From assembly GCA_027487385.1 (NCBI GenBank), contig JAIYDS010000205.1:1-64000 (forward strand): 64,000 bases of DNA, given 5' to 3'. The notes beneath the pieces were generated by a model, which was not told the origin of the DNA, searched no databases, and saw only the letters and a program-made list of their open reading frames with translations. Below are positions 59,140 to 64,000 of this stretch, in pieces; within the stretch, counting starts at the first letter, position 1, and each line of letters starts with the position of its first letter. Source of the stretch: Acetobacteraceae bacterium. Lineage in GTDB: Bacteria; Pseudomonadota; Alphaproteobacteria; Acetobacterales; Acetobacteraceae. Made by a program: the position numbers and the translations under genes.

Positions 59140-60183
59140 TCAGTCGCGCCCGACCGCGATGCCCCAGAAGGCCGTGATGTGCCGCACGGCGGAGACGCCC
59201 GCTTCCAGCACCCAGGGCCCCGCCCGGCCGAGGCCCGCGGCGATCGGGAAGCCATGGCCCATCTCCGGCAAGGTCCAGAGTTCCACCGCCGCCACGCCGC
59301 GCCGTGCCCAGACGCGGTGCCGCGCCTGCGGAATGGGCGTCGTTTCGCTGCTGGGCTCATGCGCGCAGCCATGCAGTTCGGCCCATTGTGCCGCGAGGAT
59401 TTCGGCATTCTCCGGGTCCACCGTGCGGTCCCGCTCACCCTGCCAGATGGAGAGGCGCGGCCAGGGCTGGTGGCCGCGCGGCGCGGTTCGCGCGCGCACG
59501 GCCGCCGCGAGTCCGATGCGCGTGCTGAAAGGATCCGCGCGATGCATGCGCAGCAGAGCCATGGGCGAGGTGCTGGCCGCGCCGACCGGCATGCCAGCGA
59601 CCACCGCCCCGGCCGCGAAGACGGCCGGATAGGCGGCCAGCATGGCCGCCGCCATCGCGCCCCCGGCCGAGAGCCCCAGGATGAAGACGCGCCGGCGGTC
59701 CGAGCCGAATTCCCGGCTCGCGTGGCGCACCATCTGCCGGATGGACAGGGCCTCGCCCTGGCCGCGGCCAACATCCATCGGCCGGTACCAGTTGAAGCAG
59801 CGGTTGCGATGATTGGCCGTGACCTGAACGGGCAGCACCAGCGGGATGCCGAGTTCCTCGGCCATCATGATCCAGCCGGTCTGCGCGGCGAAGTCCGCGC
59901 CGTCCTGGCCGCATCCATGCAGGACGACGATCAGCGGCGCACCCGTCTGCGGCTTGCGGCGCGGATGGAAGACCAGCATGCGCAACGCACCGGGATTGGA
60001 CCCGAAATGCGCGACTTCGGTGACCCTGCCACGTGGCGCTATCGGCGCGCGGCTTGGCTCAGGCGGGGCCCAGGCCAGGTGGATCAGCCGGGCGGCGGCC
60101 TGGCCGAGATGTACCATCAGGCCGCTGGCGCGCAGCCGCTTCGCCGCCCTGGGCCGCCCGGCCCGCCGGGAACGAAGCGACAC
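59140..60183 (-). CDS. PHB-depolymerase-type esterase
   Basis: This 347-aa alpha/beta hydrolase is of the esterase PHB family. The oxyanion-hole motif is VVLHGCGQDGADFA (about 87-100), the family marker is CFNWYRP, and the nucleophile Ser172 lies in GLSAGGAMAAA. An acidic residue (RTVDPENAE) and His in EMGHGFP complete the triad. There is no signal peptide, so an intracellular substrate such as polyhydroxybutyrate is likely. The GTG start follows directly after the stop of the phasin-like gene, with no gap. Other short-chain polyesters or acyl esters are possible substrates. Confidence 0.85.
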   Translation of the reverse strand: MSLRSRRAGRPRAAKRLRASGLMVHLGQAAARLIHLAWAPPEPSRAPIAPRGRVTEVAHFGSNPGALRMLVFHPRRKPQTGAPLIVVLHGCGQDGADFAAQTGWIMMAEELGIPLVLPVQVTANHRNRCFNWYRPMDVGRGQGEALSIRQMVRHASREFGSDRRRVFILGLSAGGAMAAAMLAAYPAVFAAGAVVAGMPVGAASTSPMALLRMHRADPFSTRIGLAAAVRARTAPRGHQPWPRLSIWQGERDRTVDPENAEILAAQWAELHGCAHEPSSETTPIPQARHRVWARRGVAAVELWTLPEMGHGFPIAAGLGRAGPWVLEAGVSAVRHITAFWGIAVGRD

Positions 60184-60387
60184 TCACCGCCCCTTGGGGC
60201 GCCGGGGCGGGCTCGTCCGGCCCAGGGCGTGGGTCCAGAACTGCTCGACATTCCGAGTGGCCGTGGCGACGATCTCGCATTGCTGGCGCCGGACCTCGGC
60301 CGTGATCATCCCGTGGCCTGTATTGGCCATGCGGTGGGCCGCGCTGAGCCAAAGGCTCATGAAGGGATTGCGTGGGACGCGCGGCAT
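60184..60387 (-). CDS. Phasin-like small protein
   Basis: This 67-aa protein starts MPRVPRNPFMSLWLSAAHR and continues as an amphipathic helix (EVRRQQCEIVATATRNVEQFWTHAL). Short proteins with an NPFMSLWLS start and a helical EVRRQQ body resemble phasin-type granule-surface proteins. Its immediate partner is the PHB-depolymerase-type esterase (stop and start codons abut), which supports a role at polyester granules. The start at 60387 is chosen by this conserved opening. The phasin assignment is inference from sequence style and context. Confidence 0.55.
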   Translation of the reverse strand: MPRVPRNPFMSLWLSAAHRMANTGHGMITAEVRRQQCEIVATATRNVEQFWTHALGRTSPPRRPKGR

Positions 60388-60467
60388 GGCGGGGACTTTC
60401 CTGTGGATTGGCAGCGGAACGCCGGGGCCGGCCCCGCGTTGCATCCATCGGGCGGGATGGGTTCAGC

Positions 60468-60600
60468 TCAGCGGCCGCCGGCGCTGACCCGCCAGACCGT
60501 GTTGCCGGCATCATCCGCCACCAGCAGCCCGCCAGGCCGATCGGGCTGACGCCCATGGATGGAGCGCTCCATCGCCATCGTTGGGCCTCCCGTGCGTCGC
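60468..60600 (-). pseudogene. C-terminal scrap of a sorbosone/PQQ-type sugar dehydrogenase
   Basis: A frame ending at 60468 reads RPGGLLVADDAGNTVWRVSA followed by GGR. The LVADDAGNTVWRV segment is the typical closing strand of sorbosone or glucose/PQQ dehydrogenase beta propellers. Nothing of the preceding 400 residues is present. It is a leftover from a deleted gene. Confidence 0.5.
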
Positions 60601-60751
60601 AATCTCCGTCGTTCCACGCGATGTCGCCTGGACGTCGCGCGGCAGCGGTGTGCGGGTGGCCCGCCAATCGGACGGCAAGCGCCGGGTCATGTCAGCGGCC
60701 TTTCGGCCTTGGGCCACGCGCTGCGTCGTCGCGCGGCCCCCGGGCAGAGGC

Positions 60752-61432
60752 TCAGCCCTGGCGCGTTTCGTTCTCCGGGCGGGCGCCGCTGATGTTGGTC
60801 CCCGCACCGTGCTCCAACCCACGGCCCGCCATGGTGCCAGACGGATTGCCGGGCCTGCCGTCACGCCGGCCTTCCACCAGGGTACGGCCATCATCGTGGT
60901 AGCCGGTCCAGCCCGCGGCGCGGTACTCGGCCTCACGGGCGCCGATATCCACTGATGCATGGCGCGCGAGGACGGTGGCGGCCTGGGTGCTGCGCACCTC
61001 CTCGGCGCGGATGGTCACGATCGTGCCGCCGCGCCGCACGCCTTCGGCGAAGACCTCCGCTTCCTTCGCATCGACACCGGCCTCGGCGAAGGAGCCGATC
61101 AGGCCACCTGCCGCTGCGCCCGCGCCGGCACCTGTCAGCAGCGCCACCAGCCAGCCTGCGGCCACGATCGGACCCACACCTGGGATGGCCAGGACGCCAA
61201 GCCCAGCCAGGAGGCCCACACCTCCGCCCAGCACGGTGCCGAGTGACGCACCGACTTCGGTGGACGCGTCAGCGATGGTGGCGCCGTGCGAGGCGTCCGC
61301 CGGAGCACCCGGCGTATTGTTGCTCATGATGCTGACCTCGTCGGGCGAAAAACCTGCTGCCTCCAGGTCGCGCACCGCGTCAACGGCGTGGGCATGGGTG
61401 TCAAAGAGCCTGGTCTGGGTGCGTGTTGTCAT
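60752..61432 (-). CDS. General-stress-type protein with glycine zipper and GNPSGT tail
   Basis: This 226-aa protein has an N-terminal YflT/GsiB-like stress domain (TRLFDTHAHAVDAVRDLEAAGFSPDEVSIMS). A hydrophobic Gly/Ala-rich double segment follows (about 65-120: LGTVLGGGVGLLAGLGVLAIPG and ALLTGAGAGAAAGGLIGSFAEAG), then a second domain half. The last 35 residues (DGRPGNPSGTMAGRGLEHGAG) repeat the motif of the lipoprotein at 58212. An AAGGAA site precedes the ATG. Membrane association through the zipper is likely. The function is unknown. Confidence 0.75.
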   Translation of the reverse strand: MTTRTQTRLFDTHAHAVDAVRDLEAAGFSPDEVSIMSNNTPGAPADASHGATIADASTEVGASLGTVLGGGVGLLAGLGVLAIPGVGPIVAAGWLVALLTGAGAGAAAGGLIGSFAEAGVDAKEAEVFAEGVRRGGTIVTIRAEEVRSTQAATVLARHASVDIGAREAEYRAAGWTGYHDDGRTLVEGRRDGRPGNPSGTMAGRGLEHGAGTNISGARPENETRQG

Positions 61433-61530
61433 TCGCGAAATTCCTTGATGGGGATTGTCAAAGCCCGTGGCGGGCAGACGGTGCTGGCTGCAAGGGTGCC
61501 GCCAGTCCCATCTGTCCGGCGCGATGCGCC

Positions 61531-62007
61531 TCAGCGCGGCGGCGGCGTCGTGCCGGGCGAGCCCGCAGGGCCCATGGCGCCGGAGCGCAGCGTGGCAACT
61601 CCCGCACCGGCCGCGATATGGCCGTGGAAGTCCATGGCCAGATCGGTGGCCATGCCGTTGCGGGTGCCGCGCGCACGCCAGAAGCCTGCTTCATCCTTGG
61701 ACAACCCCTGGACGCCGCTGAAGCCCGCCGCTTCGAAGCGGCCCTTTGCCTGGCTCTCCGTGAAGCTGTTCGCGCCGGCCTCGAGCGTGGCGGCTTCGAC
61801 GATGATCGAAGGCGTGGTCGTGACGAGCGGCGTCACGGTGGCCGGCGCGGCGGCGCGCGGCATGGTGTTCTGGACCGGCGGGATGGCGACGGACGGGATG
61901 GCGGGCGCCATGCTGCTTGGCGGTGCCGCGGGTGCGGTCTGCGCCCAGGCGCCCGAGCCCGCGGCGAGAGTGCCGATGATGAGAAGTCCAAGTGTTCCGG
62001 CGCGCAT
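61531..62007 (-). CDS. Exported protein with a PepSY-like domain
   Basis: This 158-aa protein has a signal peptide (MRAGTLGLLIIGTLAAGSGAWA) and a Pro/Ala/Thr-rich linker. A small C-terminal domain follows: NSFTESQAKGRFEAAGFSGVQGLSKD, then GFWRARGTRNGMATDLAMDFHGHIAAG. The alternation of helix and strands resembles PepSY-like modules. It is presumably periplasmic. The ATG at 62007 is chosen for the signal peptide; the ATG at 62022 is the alternative. The function is unknown. Confidence 0.65.
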   Translation of the reverse strand: MRAGTLGLLIIGTLAAGSGAWAQTAPAAPPSSMAPAIPSVAIPPVQNTMPRAAAPATVTPLVTTTPSIIVEAATLEAGANSFTESQAKGRFEAAGFSGVQGLSKDEAGFWRARGTRNGMATDLAMDFHGHIAAGAGVATLRSGAMGPAGSPGTTPPPR

Positions 62008-62022
62008 GATGACTGAATCCAT

Positions 62023-62504
62023 TCGCTGTTATGACGAGTGCCACATCATTTTCCACGCACTCGGATTGAGGAACGACGCGGTTGGGGGAAGGTTGCATGG
62101 CGCAGGCGCTTCGCCTGGCCGTGATGCTCGCCTCTGCCCCCCGCCGCGCGCCGCTCACCGGAGCGATGGCCCATAGGCGGAGTGGGCGGGTGTCGCCCGG
62201 CGAGCCCTCGGAATCTCCGCCGCCCGGGCCCCTGGGCGGCGCGCGCAATCGCCGCCTCCAGCTCCGCGCCCAGCAGGATGAAATGGACAATGTCATGGAG
62301 CGAGGTGAGCAACGCCTCGGTCGCCCCACATGCGCCACAGGTCCTATGGTGGCTCGCGAAATGGGTGACATGGGGCGAGAGAGTCGAGGCGGCGGCGGCC
62401 CGGGCGGTGGAGTGTCGCGGTCGCAAGCTGTCCCGAGACCAGCAGCCAGGCAAAGGAGGCCGCTCGCAGCAGCAGAGCATCCCGCGTCGGGTGCCTTGCC
62501 GCCT
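62023..62504. other. No gene supported
   Basis: Long overlapping frames exist on both strands because of high GC, but none shows a recognisable domain, a good ribosome site or a family-like composition. It leads into the IS5 remnant and may be part of the same decayed insertion. Confidence 0.5.
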
Positions 62505-62965
62505 GATGACGCACCACGGTCTTCGACAGCTGGAACCGTTGGAGCCAGCGCGGGCTCTGGCAGGAAATCTTCGCGGCACTCGCCGGTTACGCCGATTCAC
62601 CCGACGTCACGATGATCCAAAAAACTCTACGGTGAAGGTGCACCGCTCGGCCGCAGGCGCCAGAAAGGGGGCAAAGGCGACCCCTGCCACCCAGGGGCCG
62701 GCCGCTCGCGCGGCGGGCGGACCCCCCAAGATCCATGCGCGCTGCGATGGCAAGCCCGCCAGCACACCATACTGCTGGCCGGCGGCAGTATTGCCGACAT
62801 CACCACAGCCGCCAGACTGGCTTCGGCGGCGCCAACACCCGCCGAGCTATCCGGCGAAAGCGACTCCGACGCCATCCATCTGCGCCGCCTCCTCGCCGCA
62901 AGCGGGACCGTCATCCTCGGCACGGAACGTCCTCGCCGCCATCTGCCTGGTCTCAACCATCACCG
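62505..62965 (+). mobile_element. Decayed IS5-family transposase remnant
   Basis: Transposase fragments appear in order but in different frames. TTVFDSWNRWSQRGLWQEIFAALAG is followed by a frame break. NSTVKVHRSAAGARKG comes next and PKIHARCDGK after it. After another break, ILLAGGSIADITTAARL and AELSGESDSDAIHLRRLL follow. These correspond to the N-terminal winged part and the first DDE-domain region of IS5/IS427-group transposases. With at least two frameshifts and altered catalytic surroundings (the DSDA block where DKGYD is expected), it is inactive. Confidence 0.75.
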
Positions 62966-63052
62966 ATTGGGCGCCATTGAAGCCGTACCCTATTCTGGTG
63001 CAATCCTACGCATGCTGACGGTAAAGCAAAGACCACCCCCTCAAACTCCCCG

Positions 63053-63141
63053 GCAGGGAACTCGTTCCCTGCACCCCTATTTGTTGGAGATGCAAGAACC
63101 TACGGTTCTTGCCGGGGCGCCCGAGGGGCAGCGCCCCTCGG
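63053..63141. repeat. Three consecutive perfect hairpins
   Basis: GCAGGGAA-CTCG-TTCCCTGC (63053-63072), GCAAGAACC-TAC-GGTTCTTGC (63092-63112) and CCGAGGGGC-AGC-GCCCCTCGG (63121-63141) stand in a row just beyond the stop of the minus-strand glycosyltransferase. None has a T run on that strand. They may serve as a compound terminator or as a mRNA 3'-end structure. Confidence 0.6.
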
Positions 63142-63148
63142 TCCACCC

Positions 63149-64000
63149 TCACCCCCAGCGCTGCCGATAACTCCAGGCATTCAACAACGTCAGGTTCCAC
63201 CTTCCGGCATTCTCATCCGCGCGCCCCTGGCTCTGCCGTTCCAGATGCACCAGCACCGCGCGGTCTTCCATCACGCAGGTGAGGCCCGCTTCGGTCAGGC
63301 GCGTGCAGAGATCCGCATCCTCGAAATCACCGATCACATAATCGGGGTCGAAGCCGCCGAAGCGTTCCGCCACCTCGCGCCGCAGGGCGAGGCAGGCGCC
63401 GGTCAGCGCCTCCACCACGCGCGGCTCGGCGGCGGGCGGCGTGGGGCGCAGGCCCTTGCCGGGGTGCTCGGGGAAGCGCCAGCCGGCCGGGCCGGGCTGC
63501 ATCTTCATGCCGCCATGCTGCAGGCTGCCATCGGGGAAAAGCAGCCGCGCGCCGGCCGCGCCAACGCCCTCCGGTGCCACTGCCGCCACCAGAAGGTCCA
63601 GCCAATCCGTGCCCTGCGGGAAGACATCGGCATTGACGAAGACCACCACCCCGCCCCGCGCCGCCTTGAGGCCGAGATTGCTGGCCGGGCCGAAGCCGCG
63701 GGATTCGGCGGGCAGGATCAGCCGCATCGGCAGGGCGAAGCGGTCCCAGAGGGATTGCGCCAGCGTGATCGCCGCCTCGCGCCGGGGCGGGTCGTCCAGC
63801 ACCAGGATGATTTCGTCCCCCGCCATGCGGCAGGCGGTGAAAAGGGCGATCTGCACCGGCAGCATGTCCAGCCGGCCATGCAGCGGGATGATGAGGCTGG
63901 CGCGCGGCGCGTCCGGAGCAGGGCCGAAGCTGCGCTCCTCCACCAGCATCGGCCGGTTGAGCCGTTCGCGGTGCAGCGCGACCAAGGCGGGGCCCAGCAC
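63149..64000 (-). CDS. Glycosyltransferase family 2 (C-terminal part)
   Basis: This is the 3' part of a GT2 gene whose start lies beyond the window; 283 residues are visible. The GT-A domain begins APRASLIIPLHGRLDMLPVQ, then has EIILVLDDPPRREA, GFGPASNLGLKAARG and the metal-site region VVFVNADVFPQGTDW. LTGACLALRREVAERFGGFDPDY and GDFEDADLCTRL complete the domain. It probably continues from a longer, possibly multidomain glycosyltransferase upstream. It is separated from the main EPS locus by about 14 kb. Confidence 0.9.
   Translation of the reverse strand: MLGPALVALHRERLNRPMLVEERSFGPAPDAPRASLIIPLHGRLDMLPVQIALFTACRMAGDEIILVLDDPPRREAAITLAQSLWDRFALPMRLILPAESRGFGPASNLGLKAARGGVVVFVNADVFPQGTDWLDLLVAAVAPEGVGAAGARLLFPDGSLQHGGMKMQPGPAGWRFPEHPGKGLRPTPPAAEPRVVEALTGACLALRREVAERFGGFDPDYVIGDFEDADLCTRLTEAGLTCVMEDRAVLVHLERQSQGRADENAGRWNLTLLNAWSYRQRWG

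Noticed and set aside
62046-62600. 184-residue minus-strand frame near the IS5 remnant
   Set aside because: Its upstream end is antisense to recognisable transposase fragments, and the rest has no family resemblance.
1-64000. CRISPR array
   Set aside because: No set of regularly spaced short direct repeats with unique spacers was seen; the only tandem repeat is the coding 96-bp unit at 58236-58484.

Overview
The window looks like the chromosome of a high-GC alphaproteobacterium. The FtsZ tail, the packed ATGA/GTGA-overlapping genes and the gene families point to Acetobacteraceae (Roseomonas-like). This taxonomic call is inference from gene content; no rRNA or tRNA gene was seen.

Layout. (1) 1-2751: the end of the division operon, ftsA (5' part outside the window) and ftsZ with a terminator. 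lpxC, the usual next gene in alphaproteobacteria, does not follow. (2) 2453-9700: a mobile or decayed region. It holds a three-recombinase module on the minus strand (a frameshifted tyrosine recombinase, a second tyrosine recombinase with degenerate catalytic residues, and a large serine recombinase whose frame runs into antisense ftsZ), an excisionase-like HTH gene, a ribbon-helix-helix gene, two perfect copies of a 14-bp palindrome and a decayed IS3 element. (3) 9804-48643: a large exosortase A (XrtA/PEP-CTERM) exopolysaccharide locus. It begins with one PEP-CTERM protein gene that has its own sigma-54-type promoter and terminator. The minus-strand operon from 20299 down to 10672 encodes the export lipoprotein, chain-length protein, a degenerate tyrosine autokinase, a beta-barrel protein, an ATPase, a deacetylase, a FemAB-like protein, a glycosyltransferase and XrtA. 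The divergent plus-strand operon encodes the priming glycosyltransferase, PrsK/PrsR/PrsT, a ligase, a glycosyltransferase and an unknown secreted enzyme. Glycosyltransferases, an FkbM methyltransferase, an epimerase, an amidotransferase, a flippase, GNAT proteins, a glycosyltransferase-deacetylase fusion and a YdcF protein follow. (4) 48683-57079: a 1409-aa CheB-CheR-kinase-receiver-LuxR hybrid, an XRE regulator and a 1023-aa protein with three C-terminal CBM60-like repeats that is a paralogue of the unknown enzyme in the EPS locus. (5) 57176-62022: small stress and envelope proteins (CsbD, a YflT-like protein, repeat lipoprotein, micro-membrane proteins), a PHB-depolymerase-type esterase behind a phasin-like small protein, and a scrap of a sugar dehydrogenase. 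(6) 62505-63141: a decayed IS5 transposase and three strong hairpins, then the 3' end of a GT2 glycosyltransferase.

How it fits together. Sugar precursors are primed on lipid carrier by the polyprenyl glycosylphosphotransferase and extended by the glycosyltransferases. They are then flipped, polymerised and exported through the chain-length, export and barrel proteins. PrsK/PrsR, an NtrC-like sigma-54 system, probably drives the PEP-CTERM gene, whose product is processed by XrtA. Most functions are inferred from recognised family signatures in the translations; no database search was run.
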